Assembly (NCBI GenBank): GCA_030762175.1
Contig: CM060835.1
Coordinates: 83,726,001-83,790,000 of the forward strand
Origin: Metallyticus violacea
Taxonomy: Eukaryota; Arthropoda; Insecta; Mantodea; Metallyticidae
Direction: 5' to 3'
DNA: 64,000 bases
Part shown: positions 11,954 to 23,190 of the stretch, piece by piece
Layout: the number at the start of each line of letters is the position of its first letter
Numbering within the stretch: position 1 is the first letter of the stretch
Position numbers and translations under genes: made by a program
Notes under the pieces: generated by a model
What the model was told of the DNA's origin: nothing
The model's input: only the letters and a program-made list of their open reading frames with translations
The model's database searches: none

Positions 11954-12539
11954 CCTGTAGTTCGTTAGGTCACACTGTTTAACATTTGTGCTGTACTGTA
12001 AAATATCAATGTTTTGTTTTGGAACTAACTTGTTCTTTCTTAAAGAAAAAGCACACAGAAGTAATCTATATAAACGAATCTTGACTTATCCTATATAATT
12101 ATCTGCACTGTTATGTTAGTGATGATTCACAGGATCAATAGAGCACCTATATAACTACCTAACACACAAGGGCTCTCTGCTTATTAAAGAGGAAAACCTC
12201 CCGACTGTTCGTCATAATAGACCTACTTATAAACTCAGATCATGAGAAAACTAATTAGAGATAATTTATCATTATGGATTTGTTTTATACAAATTGTGGA
12301 TTGAAATATGCCTAACTAGCAACTTATATTTGAAGGAAAGTACTTATACTCTTGAAACAGATTATAAAGTAATTGAATAAATCTCATGGTTTTACTATTT
12401 CGGGATCCTTTTGGTAATTAAAATATCATACAGAAAAGACAAATTTTAAAATTCGACAGTTAATCATGGATACTAAAACAATAAAAATAAGAAACATAAT
12501 TCGCTTAAGTAAAATTTTTGAATCGTTTCCAGAATTTAA

Positions 12540-12672
12540 ATGTCGTCGATTGTCAATAAAACTGACAGTATGTGTACAGAAGATGAAGCGGACAAAATTA
12601 AATCAAATATCCCAATTCCAAAACCAACACTACCACAAATACCAAAGGGCAAGATAATGCCAATGAAGAGGA
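12540..12672 (+). pseudogene. Interrupted open frame, possible LINE ORF1 5' part
   Basis: From an ATG at 12540 the frame reads MSSIVNKTDSMCTEDEADK and continues through a proline-rich stretch (IPIPKPTLPQIPKG). It runs into the poly(T) of an inserted LINE. Beyond the LINE the flank carries a degenerate Cys motif (13650-13739) like the zinc knuckle of LINE ORF1 proteins. The older host sequence may therefore be an I/jockey-type ORF1. Joining the flanks across the insertion still gives a stop shortly after, so it is broken either way. Confidence 0.3.
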
Positions 12673-13549
12673 TTTTTTTTTTTTTTTTTTTTGATTATTG
12701 CTTAAGGGCGCAAAACTGCTATGGTCATTAGCGCCCAAACACATCAAGTACTATGTCAGAAATAAAAATAAATAAACAAAGAACGCAAATCCTGCGCATA
12801 ATGAACGGACAGTAGTACTTGTGCAATAAAAATTATACCCAAAAACAAATAACAAGGGTATAAGGAGCCACAAACATTAAAGTGTTACTAAAATACAGCC
12901 GCAAGTGCGGAAAAACACAAAAGTCCTGTAATGGACTAAAATCGTGCCAATAAAATCCCAAAGCAAACACAGGTCAATAAACAAAGACCGGTAGCAAAAG
13001 TAATCAGCAAAAGCTGAAAACAAACCAGTCTTATAAAAGATTAAAATGGTAACAATAAAACCCCAAAACAAATAACAAGGGTAATGTGCAAAACAACAAT
13101 TATAGACTAGTTAACACGATTCAGCAAAAGCTGAAAAAACAACAGTCTTAAAAGAGTCAAAAAATGCCGTCAATGGTAAAAGATAAATCTCACACCTTGC
13201 TCCAAAAACCACAAACACGGATAAAACGGAGCACACGCTCAACAGCAACCACATCATCTGCAAGTAACTCCTCAATAGAGGAGGGCAAACCTAGGCTATT
13301 TCTAAAAACTGTCAGATGAAGACAATCAATTAAAATGTGACGCACTGTAAAGGGGTGGTCACAGTGAGGGCAAACTGGAGCGGGTTGACCATTAAAATGG
13401 TGAGAGTGACTAAAACGGCAATGCCCAATTCTAAGACCAGCTAAAATTACTTCTTCGCGACGGACAGCGCGAGAAGAAGTCGACCAGTTAAAAGGGGCGG
13501 ATTTACATTCACGGAGCTTATTATTTGGGAGTAATTCCCACTCCTCGCT
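12673..13549 (-). mobile_element. 5'-truncated LINE with poly(A) tail
   Basis: The minus-strand element has a 20-base poly(A) tail (T-run 12673-12692), a terminal 31-nt hairpin (12706-12736), about 450 bp of AT-rich 3' UTR and a C-terminal coding part at 13190-13549. Direct repeats CCAATGAAGAGG at 12660-12671 and 13550-13561 flank it, a 12-bp target duplication. This clean target-primed insertion went into an older relic. The preserved coding frame and perfect duplication suggest it is relatively young. Confidence 0.85.
13190..13549 (-). CDS. LINE ORF2 C-terminus (post-RT / RNase H-adjacent region)
   Basis: An uninterrupted 119-codon frame lacks an ATG because the LINE is 5'-truncated. It begins SEEWELLPNNKLRE, continues RREEVILAGLRIGHCRFSHS, then carries a CCHC-like array CPHCDHPFTVRHILIDC (C-x2-C-x7-H-x4-C), and ends at a TGA (13190-13192). 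This order (W..NKL, RLRIGH, CP.C...TV.HIL..C) is typical of the C-terminal tail of insect I-group LINE polyproteins, downstream of reverse transcriptase and RNase H. The clade is inferred from memory of the motif order. The frame has no internal stop, unlike other elements here. Confidence 0.8.
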   Translation of the reverse strand, partial: SEEWELLPNNKLRECKSAPFNWSTSSRAVRREEVILAGLRIGHCRFSHSHHFNGQPAPVCPHCDHPFTVRHILIDCLHLTVFRNSLGLPSSIEELLADDVVAVERVLRFIRVCGFWSKV

Positions 13550-13649
13550 CCAATGAAGAGGGGATAGGTGAACATCTGAATAGGCAGAAATAACTAATCT
13601 AGTGCCATCAATTAGGATTGATTCCTGTACTTACACTAAGACCGAACCC

Positions 13650-13739
13650 AAGTGTAACCTTGCAGTAAAGTGCGAGAGGTGCCCAGACAGTAATGCAACT
13701 TTAGCGGCTAAGGGCTGTACTCCCCAAGCTCTTGAATGA
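13650..13739 (+). pseudogene. Degenerate zinc-knuckle-like segment of a LINE ORF1
   Basis: The frame KCNLAVKCERCPDSNATL followed by AAKGC spaces its cysteines much like the last knuckle of I/jockey ORF1 proteins (C..CG..H.ANY.GC), with Asn in the histidine position. It ends at TGA 13737-13739. It lies just beyond the LINE insertion, in the same orientation as the interrupted frame at 12540. Weak but position-consistent. Confidence 0.3.
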
Positions 13740-14216
13740 AATACAGAAATTGAAACAGGCCGCAGGGTGTTGCATCAACCTCTCCTCTCTCACCTGAGAA
13801 GCTCAATACGGCAGAAGTTCATAATGACTTGCCTGAATTGGATAATCGATACCTAAGTGATAAAAATATTCTCTGTTTTAGTAATTGTTTATATAGCTTT
13901 TCTCTATTATTGTTCGAGAATTTTACTTCATCTTCTTCAATTCTTTACTTACCATGATCCTCCCATACATTATCCCCTTACCGCCGCAACCATCATCTGC
14001 TGTTTTCCAATCTTGTCACTTCTCCAGATAATAATAGTCTTTGTTACTCGATTACATCTATAACTATTGCTCTAAAAGTAATTTTTCTTGTTCCTTTTGC
14101 TTTAGGCTTAAGTTTACAACCTTCTACATTCAAAGTATTTTTTTATTTTATAAATGTAGGTTCATCAGTTCAGTATTTGTCATATTGATTTATTTTTAGC
14201 ATAGTTAATTTGTTTT

Positions 14217-14345
14217 GTATGAAGGGAAGCCTACTCAACCTTACCATTCGCAATTTCGGAGACCAGCTCTTTACCACCCTAAGGCAGGTGCTGCTCGAAA
14301 TCCACACGAGGTTGGTGTCTCCTACCACTCAAGCTACTAGGACAC
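14217..14345 (-). mobile_element. Possible tRNA-derived SINE remnant
   Basis: On the minus strand, TAGCTTGAGTGG fits box A and GGATTTCGAGC about 35 bases later is a degenerate box B, inside a GC-richer block. It has no second copy in the window, and the body matches none of the other SINE families. Confidence 0.3.
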
Positions 14346-14394
14346 ATTTCTAATCACCTGATACAGGTGGTCCACGAAAAACTGTGCCTCGCCA

Positions 14395-14740
14395 TGTAAA
14401 CAAACGTGAACATTGCACCTTTGGCATTAATTTACGTGTCGAACTTTGTGGGGCTTCTTATCATCCGCGATGATACCAAGTGTATGAACGGTTGATTAAT
14501 GCATTTGTTTTTTGCAACTGATCTCGTTATAAACGCTTTTTCACCAAATGAACACCAAAAGTAGGAACTTTGTTGCAGAGAACACAACTGACATAGCACA
14601 ACACGTGTACTGACAGACGTTGCACCACCTATGGGTTGTCATAACACAGCTTCCTTTCCTTTCTCTTATCCGCCAATATTCCTTCATCATCTGGCTCTCC
14701 GTGACTTTGACTGTATGCACACTTGGATTGGCTTGCATAT
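14395..14740 (-). repeat. Dispersed repeat, copy 1 (partner at 31500-32180)
   Basis: Two blocks align with the 31.5-32.2 kb region. One is GTAAACAAACGTGAACATTG followed by CGTGTCGA (partner GTAAACAAAGGTGAGCATTG). The other is GGTTGTCATAACACAGCTTC through AATATTCCTTCATCATCTGG (partner GGTTGCGATAACGTAACTTC through AGTATTCCTTCATTATCTGA). On the minus strand both encode a similar phrase with MKEYW followed by RERK. The element type is unknown. Confidence 0.5.
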
Positions 14741-17700
14741 TCGGCCCGATGTTTAGTGAGCCACTCAGTAGAATTATTTCATTATGAGTTAATTATTCTA
14801 CCGCGGCGAAAAAGTTTAACGATGGCTCAGTTGCGGATGTCACAGCAGCTTTTATGATCAAAGGATAGAGGAAATTTATTCTAAAGCTGTGCATTATTGA
14901 CTACGAATTTCGCTTAAAATATACTGGTAAGATATGCTGATTCAAAGACTGTGCATTTACTTTCTTTTTCCTTCCTAATAATTAAGACCTGAAATCAATT
15001 AATATAGCAATAATGATGGTTATTTTAATTTCTCTTCAAAAATTAGTGTTTACCTCTAAATGCAATAATCGAACCTTAATTATTAATTCAATTACAATTA
15101 TGTTTATTAACTTATCTCTTAAACATAATTCGTACAAAAAGACAAAGGCATGGTGGCTTTTAGATATACAGAATATTTCCCACTAAATGCTCAGTTTAAG
15201 GGCCTAGTTGAAAGTAAAGCATACTTTGTGTGCATGTTATTGGCAAGTCTTTTTTGAAGAGACTGATTGCAGATGCAAAAGGGTAATCAACAAATTTTCT
15301 CAAATATTGGAAGATACTCCAAAAGAAAGATAGGAACGGTTATCTCAGCAATGCAAGAACTGCAGGTAACAGGCTCTTCATCCCAAAAAGGAAGTCGTAT
15401 TTTACAGAGAAATCTGCCTAGAAAGTTAATTTGGGTTTCAAAAGACCTGCCATCCTTTAACAACATTAGAAACAAAACAAAAATTTATTAAATAAATACT
15501 GAACACTTCCAGGGAGATTTTGCAATAAAAAATAAAATAACTTTGGTTCAAGATTAGACAAAACATATAAGTTATAAATTGTAATAAATCGCAAAATAAT
15601 CTAGTCAGTAACTTAATCTGAGATACCTTACTATTTAGAACTAAATTTTCCAGAAAAGTTTTGTCTCTTGGCCTCTCTTATTAGGGAAGATAAGCTGTTA
15701 TTTGTTGAAAAGATAAAGAAACACCTGATTGCAAATAGATATGCGCATCATTTTTAACAGCAGAAAAAATAACTCGGTAGTAACAAGAGCGGAATTTATC
15801 ACATAAGACGAGTAGTCTTCAAATTCACCAACTTGAACTGTACATAATTCGGTTTGGAACGAGTTAAACTCCCTGGAGTGCGGTTCCCGTAGAGAGTCAC
15901 TTGAAAACCTGACAAGCTCCGTGAAAGAACTAAAGATGTGTGGGCCTTTAGTGCCGGATGCTGTAATAGGCCAGCAAAATGAAGATTATTTGCTGTTACT
16001 CAAAAATAAGGGCATCCAATTAAATGTCTTTGCCTGTTTCTTCAAATGCACATTAATTGTAGATGTTAAAATTAATAAAAGAATTTATCCTAGAATATAA
16101 CAATTACACTGGGTGTCCATATTTATTCGGACTCTAGTGTCAGTTTGAATAGATGATGTGATTGCTAGGCAGCGAGCTTACCTTGTTTTGAAGGGTATCG
16201 ATCTCGCTTTAATCTAGTGAATGGTTAAAAAACTACCACCACCGCATTTTGTAAACAACCGACATAACTACGACGGCAATAGCGTTTCTCTTTTTCTCCC
16301 TTTCTCTCTCTCATCTTCACCCCCTCCCCTTCACAGTGAATTTCCAGATTTAGAACAACTTAATATTCTGATAGAAACTCGCTGCGCAATTGTGATGTGA
16401 TTAATTTAAAATGACTCGCGGTAAAGTTGGTCACCCAGGATATTCATGAGTATCTTTAGGTTTTTTAATAAGATACAGAACTTGCACTCGAAAGTTTATT
16501 CCATATTCTTCACTAAGAATCAGTTGCTAACATAAATTAACCTGTTATTAAATTAAATAGTACAGCTCCACGTTGTTCATCTGACGTTTCTGCTATTTTA
16601 TGGCCTTGGCTAGGTATCCATTGCAGCTTCTTCTCTCCTAAGCTGTGATCACTGGCTTTTCTTCATTGGTCAATCGGCAGATAACATGTATGACTTAAAG
16701 TTGCGAGATGGTGCTATATCTAGTTGCTGCTTGACTTTGAGAGAGGATGTCACCAGGTCTGATCCTATCCTCCATACTTAGAATAAAAATTGGCCATGTT
16801 TGTATTCAAGCTTTTATCCTTTTATCTTGTTCCATAATTTTAATTTCAATTGCCCACTTCTTTATATTTTGGGTCTTTTGTGGGAGTTTTTAGCAGGAGC
16901 TACGTTTTTATCAAACCTTATTAAATGTTCTGTGATGATTTATTTGTGTTTGATTATTTTCACGATAACTAATAGTGTTCTGTTGTACAAAGCGTACATA
17001 CCGTTATATAATTATTGCAGGGTATACTGTAAACTCTCAAGTAACATTAAGTCCGGATTACGATCTTATACATAATTACTACATATTTTATCTGCAGCTT
17101 TAATATCTTTTAATTTCCCGTTTGTTAAATTTGTGATACATTTTATCGGTAACTTTGTGTATATAAGGTACATAGAACATGCTGGGCTTGCTCCTCCCTG
17201 TACTACGCATAAATTATTTTGTTTGCAGGGGTTTCTGTTTGACATTTGGTACGCAGTCCCCGTTGCTCTGTCACAGCAACTTACATCAAGACGAAGAACC
17301 ATATCCGTTTATCATACAAGGCTATGTTTCATAGCAACTCCCGTTAGTGGCTAAATTTAAACATATCACGGAATTTATTACAATTTAAACCGAGAAATAA
17401 CCTGTTGATATGAGTCATTTTGTTGTCTTTGTTATGATTATTGGGCTATCGAGTTCCAAAACCTTGGGAGTAATTATGAATAACCCTGTCTATAAACACG
17501 TTATAGTGAAATTAAAGTTAGCACAGCTATGGGTCGGAAGAGCTTGGCTGCATACTAGGAAAAGCCAGTCATCAAGGCCACATAATGCATGTGCAGGTGC
17601 TAGCTTGTAATACATGTGAGGAAGGTTTTGTCAGCGAGTGGTTGTGCGTTCTTGTGTTACTTGGAGCTTTCATTGTGCGTTAATTGTTCTTCGTTAATTA

Positions 17701-18731
17701 TGCCACTACATAATTATCGTTTGGAAGAATGGATTTTATGTACGACATAGGTTGCGTCGGGTTTACTAAGCCCATGAAAACAGATTTTTTCAAAAAAGTG
17801 GTATGAAATTTGCAAGAAAATATCTTGGCGATTATATTTCAGGTAGAGAAACTTTTCGCCAAATTGTTAAACAGTTACGAGAGATAAAAACATGTTTCAA
17901 ACCGCCATGTTCTTAGAAAAGTTAGATGAAATGCAGGAATTTGTTAGCAGTTTCCGGCAATGTATTGCCGTTGAGGGACATCATTTTCAACATCTTTTTT
18001 AACACAGATTAGTGCTTATTATTATCAGTTTTGAATACAGTATTTTTTTCTTTCAGTAAAACTATAAATACTAAAATTAAAAAACTAACTTCACGTGTGG
18101 CGACTGTTTCCCTATTTCCGGTTGCGGAGGCTTTGCTTCCTCAGTAAGCAGCTACGCTCAGGCTGTCCATAACTCATTCTTACTGTAGAAGAAAAAAGGA
18201 AAATTTGATTTAAAAAATAAGAAAAAACGGCACTGGAGAACAGAAAAAGGCAAGAATAGAATAAAATAGTCCCACAAACCAAGCTAGAGAGAATAATGTG
18301 TATAATCATATTAATTTCATAATTAAAAAGTTAAATAAATTGTCCTTCGGTGCTCTTTATATAAATTTTTTTCGTATTTTATGCAGGTTGTTTTAAGTAT
18401 TTAGTATCCCATGGCAACTATCAAAGTATATGAAATTATGCCTGGAATGAAGGGAATATTATCCCTTACCATGACTGCATAATTATCTGCAAGCTGAACA
18501 TATAACGAGGGAGAGGCTGATCTTGTTTCATCTTTTAGATTACTACAGTAAAGTTGTACCCTTACCGTAAACAGCACAGTTAATGATGTAACCAAGTGCT
18601 TAAGCTCCCTTTTATTTTGCTTTCTTTGAGCTCTCTTGTGTTTCATATTTGCAGGTTGACCTCGGAATTAATTTTTATTAAGTTAGTCGCATTAGTTTTA
18701 TCCTTTTGTTTATGCCCATGTTATTTCGTGA
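14741..18731. other. No gene recognised
   Basis: AT-rich with short pyrimidine tracts (16285-16330). The phrase CTGGGTGTCCATATTTATTCGG at 16110 resembles a Tc1/mariner terminal repeat, but no partner end or transposase was found. A 66-codon ATG frame at 17410 begins with a hydrophobic stretch and is not recognised. Confidence 0.4.
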
Positions 18732-19055
18732 AAAGATGAAGATGACGCCCTTCATGCCGTGCTTAATTTAGAACAGAATCGCGTAAGCAGAGCAGCTGAA
18801 AATATGAGATATGGTAATGTTATTTATGAATTGTTGTGTGCAAAACAATTGCCTAGTCACCATTTTCTGATAGCAAAAGGAGGACGTGTTTTCTTTCTTA
18901 ACTGTAAGTGGTTTTCTGGCATTACTATGTACCCCTTAAGCTTTCGTTGGCGTCTGAATTTCACTGATGATATTCAAAAGGTCTTTCTGCCAATTTCGCA
19001 TCCTTGTCATTATTTGTCACAGGGGGTAAACCTTATGCTTTGGACGATTCATTAA
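18732..19055 (+). pseudogene. Open frame with weak helix-turn-helix (psq/pogo-like) N-terminus
   Basis: The frame is open for 107 codons after a stop at 18729. It reads KDEDDALHAVLNLEQNRVSR, then AAENMRYGNVIYELL. The spacing of DAL.AV, S.AAE and YG resembles the pipsqueak-type helix-turn-helix found in pogo/Tigger transposases. The first ATG in frame is internal (ENMRYG), so this would be an exon or relic rather than a whole gene. The remaining 70 residues match nothing I know. A 29-base poly(T) follows at 19071-19099. Confidence 0.25.
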
Positions 19056-19067
19056 CTTCTCTAGGTT

Positions 19068-19070
<3 letters not shown>

Positions 19071-19099
<29 letters not shown>
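19071..19099 (-). repeat. Poly(T) run, 29 bases
   Basis: Uninterrupted T29, possibly the poly(A) tail of a minus-strand retroelement whose body was not recognised, or simple homopolymer expansion. Confidence 0.6.
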
Positions 19100-19106
<7 letters not shown>

Positions 19107-19760
19107 AGGAACAGAACTTGAACATTTTGGAATAAATGTTTGAGACTCAGGTCTATATTCTCCTGAAGTGTTCGCAAAGAATGAAAATTACAACGAAAGA
19201 AGAAAAACAAATAAGCCCTTGTCTTCTCTTTCTTCTCCTCGTCTCTTATTTTCTTTCTCTTGGCACCTGTCGACTATTAATCGTTAATAAAAATATTAGA
19301 ATTGTGCTATAGTGTAAATTCAATTCAAAGAGAAAGTGATAACTATTATAACTTTCCATTACCAGCAGCTTTTATTCCACTCATTAATGCCGCACTTTTA
19401 CTTCTTCAAAAGTTCGAATTTTTTCTTAGCATTTTTGTCATAGTGCGGAATGTTTCTCTCATAAATTTGAACACAGTCCTTTACGAACATAGGATAAATT
19501 ACATATGAGCCATCAGAGGTGAATAGGAAATACTTGAGATGCATGTTTTCTACTTTTCTGTCGTACTTCTATTTCTCCTTTTTATGCATTTGTACACTTG
19601 AATCCTTGATTATTAATCAATGCACACTTTTCATTTATCTGGTTTTATTTTGTGTTATGTTTCATGTTATTGTTAGTGTGTAATATAACAGAAACTTTGT
19701 AGATTTAATGTTTTTATGTAACTGTGTATTTTAATTTTTTAGAAAAATCTCTCTCTTTTT

Positions 19761-20044
19761 AATTGTGTTTAACTCCCGTTTTTACTACTGAGGCACCACA
19801 GTAGGTGGTGAACACTGGTGATATATGAGATGAAATTATGTATTGTAAAAGGATTTATTTTTCTTTTTAAGAAAGGAAACACTCCAGGCTTAAGTTTAAG
19901 TTTAGGGTACCTCTCCGGCATTTGCCATTTATTAAGACTGAGGAAAACCTGGAAAAACAGACAGGGAAGACGGTCCTGGCAGGATTCGAACCCCAAACGT
20001 CCCGCTCACGAATTCGCGCCTTAACGACCTCGGCCACCCGTGAG
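19761..20044 (-). mobile_element. SINE-B copy 1, near full length
   Basis: This tRNA-derived SINE is read on the minus strand. The head has box A (GGTGGCCGAGGTCGTTAAGG) and box B (GGTTCGAATCC), like a serine/leucine-type tRNA. The body follows with CAGGTTTTCCTCAG, a CTTAAGCCTGGAGTG-like segment and a conserved 3' part ending GTAGTAAAAACGGGAGTTAAA. Five more copies lie in the window. It is followed directly by the coding-like relic at 20046. Confidence 0.85.
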
Positions 20045-20045
20045 G

Positions 20046-20312
20046 GTTAAGATAAACTCTAAGTCTAACGGTATAGTCTTTGGAGGCATTATTATATCAG
20101 GTGAAAATCCTTATTATTGGAGGTAATTTTACAAAAACACCTTTATTCTTGATAGATTAATTCCTGAAGAGAATTTTTCTTATGAAGAGCATGAACCAAA
20201 CTTGATGCCCATTAATGAATATAACAAGATGACCAAAGAAAATTTACATTACTGGCAAGATGTGTCAGCAATTTTCGATTCGCCTTCAAGCTCTCAAAAG
20301 CTTATTATTTAA
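20046..20312 (+). pseudogene. Unidentified coding-like relic with one in-frame stop
   Basis: A single frame reads protein-like across 88 codons with only one stop. The upstream part contains KSNGIVFGGIIISGENPYYW, then R, a TAA at 20124, then FYKNTFILDRLIPEENFSYE and EHEPNLMPINEYNKMTKENL, ending DSPSSSQKLII and TAA at 20310. It lacks the low-complexity look of chance frames. I do not recognise the family. SINE-B copy 1 abuts its 5' side, so upstream coding sequence may have been displaced. It may be a host pseudogene exon or an unknown transposon. Confidence 0.35.
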
Positions 20313-21425
20313 AAAAAATTCTAAAAACACATCGAAGAAAATTTTTTTTAAAAAAATACCAATACAGAAAAAATAATATCCAAAACTGAATGAGCTAAAA
20401 TAAAATTACGTGGATTATGTTGCTTTACATTTTTATTGTCTTCTGAGTTGCCATGATATCGCGGAAAAAGATTATATTTCGTGAACCTCCAAGCTCTAGT
20501 CATAAGTATTTATTTTTTAATTCTTGTATTACTTTTTCATATTAAGTAAAATCTCTATAATGCAACATCGGTGCACATTATGCAACTTGAGATGCAATCT
20601 ATGAAATTAGTCTCTTCAATAACTTCTTTTGCAGAGAAACATATTTTAAAATGTTTAGAATTGTGTATAATATTGCTCATAAATGACATATCTCTTAAGA
20701 GAAGTCCAGAATGTCCTACTCCAGTCAATGCTTAATTTATAAAAATTACTACCCATTATCTCAAAAAGTATTAAAAATAATTAGCTGATTTTTCATGATA
20801 TTACTATGAACACTTTTTTCTTGTTATTTGTGAAAAAATAAAACGTTACGTTTATAGTAAGAAGCTTAACATTTTAAAAATGTTGTGTACTTTTTATTTA
20901 AAAAAGTTTGATTTTTTAAAACTATCTGTACACATGTTTTTAAACATTTTCATTACATTAATTTTTGCTCTGTTGAAAGCAGTTAGTAAAATATTAAAGT
21001 TTTATGCTTATAAGTGTCTGATATAATGCTCATTGATATGTGTTATTTTTCAGAAATTGCAATTAAATGTAAAAATTAAAATAAAAAAAACAATATTTAT
21101 AGAAACGTAATACCCTTCAGGCTTATAATCGCTTATCTCTTTCTCTTCATTTTATTTGTTTCCCTTCGTTGTATTTATTTATTTATTTATCGAAAAATTA
21201 GAAAAACATCTCTTCTCTAGAGAAAATATTTCCAAAATGTTTCATCTCTAACTGAATAAATAATTTATAAGAGCGCAAAAAAGTGACATATTTGCTTTTA
21301 AAAATATTTTTAAAACATATAGAATGTTGTACCGTTTTAAAACATGTATCAAAGTAAGCGAGAAAATTAAAAAATTAAAATGTTGTCAAAATATGAAAAT
21401 CGTAATTATGTTTTCCAAGCCGCTA
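20313..21425. other. Very AT-rich, no feature
   Basis: Long A and T tracts and a short TTTA repeat near 21174-21190. No frames of note and no second half of the 23.2-23.5 kb transposase, which might have been expected here. Confidence 0.5.
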
Positions 21426-23190
21426 ATCTGAACCATGCGAGACCACCTCTCTCTTCTCTACCGCAGACTCTCCTCAACGCCGAATGCATTTGAGCTTGCA
21501 GGTTATGCGACATTTTTCTGCACATTGGAACTCAGTGTTAACTATTTTCCAACTGATTCGCGTAATGTCCTCTTCCCTTAACCAAATATACGCTAATCTA
21601 ATTATGTCTAAGTCTTTCCTTATTTTTGTATCCCGTATCCCGTATCCCACCCTTCCCTTATTTGCTCGCTTAGACAAACTGCTCGAAGAAGAGCTTGATT
21701 CCCCCGTGTTATTCTTATCCAGTACTTATTTGTTCCTATTTTTAAATTCACACTTTCTTTAGAAATGCCAACTCTTTAAGCATCCCACAATTTGCTGTAG
21801 CCCTCCCTAATTGTTTTAGAACCTGCGTCTATACCTGGTTCAGTTCCTCGGTGTTTTCCCAACCCCAAATTTCGGCCCCGTACACCATAGTTGACCATAC
21901 ACCATCTCCATTGTTCTCAGTGGAGTTTCCGGTATTTTTACTAAGATCTTTAATGTTGCTATATTTTTAATTAAGCACTTGCGTTTTGTGTCTTGCCCAA
22001 TTTCCGTTCATAGCTAAGGTGACTCCCAAGTATGTGAATTTCTTAACATTTTCTAGTGCGTGACCTGCATACTCCCACCTCTCTTTCCTGCTGTACACCG
22101 CACCGTTCTTGAATGTCATTGTTTTGGTCTTCTGTTCATTAACTGCCATTCCCCATTCCTGAAAATACGCCTCTAAGCAGTCTAGTTCCCTTTGCAAACC
22201 GTCAGTTGTTGTGGATATCAATATTAAATCATCTACGTAAAGGAGAGATGGTGCCTCGTATATTCGGGGAATCATATTCTGCAACACACATTTTCTCCGG
22301 TATGTCATACTCAAAGAGATTGAAAAGGAGGGGTGATAAGGTACAGCCTTGCCTCACATCTCTCTGTGTAATTATACTTTTTGAAACTTTATCTGTACCT
22401 TACTATATATTGATTCCAATACCTTGATCATTTTACCCGAGACCCCTTTCGTCCTTAATATACTCCATAATGCTTGCCTTTCTACGGAATCAAAAGCTTT
22501 TCGAAAATCTATGAAGGCACAATGCAGTTTTCCTCTTTTTTTCTGCGTTTGTTTCATTCTCAGAGTGTCTAAAACAAAAATATTGTCCACTTTGCTGTAT
22601 CCTTCCCTAAACCCTGCTTGAAATTTTGAAAATGTGTTGTATACTCATACCATTGCCTAATTCTCTCATATAAAATAAAATTTTGGAATAATTTTTTTCA
22701 TTACCGGAAGTGCCACCCCCACCTATAATTATCCGGTACTTTTGGGCTTCCTTTTTTAAATATTGGTCACATAATTGACAATGTCCATTCTTCTGGATAT
22801 TCCCTCCAATTGAAAATGTAATTCATTATCTTCGTCATCATATCTATACATTTTAAACTCCTTAAACCCTCTTTAAGTAGTTCTGACGCCAATCCGTCGA
22901 GCCCAGGTTCTTTGTTGTTCTTTAAGAGTTTTAATGTTTTAATTACTTCCCCTATCATAATGTCGCCATCCATAATTTCAATTTTTGGTGCTCCTAATAG
23001 CTGCATATCGTTTAATGTTGGCCCCTGCCACTTCCCCGCTTCCCGCCCGAATACTTCTTGGAAGTGATTTCTCCACTGCTCCGGAGTTATGCAGTTTTGA
23101 ATACAAGGTCGCTTTCTTACTCTTTTCAATTACCTCCAAACACTCCTGCCCACGGGACGCTGCCTTTGTAAGCTCTTCCACTAATTTGCG
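21426..23190 (-). pseudogene. Non-LTR retrotransposon reverse transcriptase, frameshifted
   Basis: Minus-strand reading gives reverse transcriptase blocks in order. LKNNKEPGLDGLASELLKEG lies at 22.8-23.1 kb, then QAGFREGYSKVDNIFVLD. CAFIDFRKAFDSVERQALWS follows at 22.4-22.6 kb, and then the catalytic block SLLYVDDLILIS with NEQKTKTMTF and FTYLGVTLAMNGNW at 22.0-22.3 kb. Behind RT come VYGAEIWGWENTEEL, KRANKGRVGYGIRD and RGGLAWFRLAAWKT, a LINE C-terminal tail. At least three frameshifts separate the blocks. The catalytic box is YVDD rather than the commoner YADD. No poly(A) or target duplication was identified. Confidence 0.88.

Larger units (their letters stand above)
12660..13561. repeat. 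Target-site duplication pair (12 bp) around LINE
   Basis: CCAATGAAGAGG occurs at 12660-12671 and 13550-13561 without mismatch. One copy sits directly beside the poly(T), the other beside the 5' truncation point. Confidence 0.8.

Noticed and set aside
16110..16140. CTGGGTGTCCATATTTATTCGG as a transposon terminal repeat
   Set aside because: No inverted partner and no transposase fragment within several kilobases.
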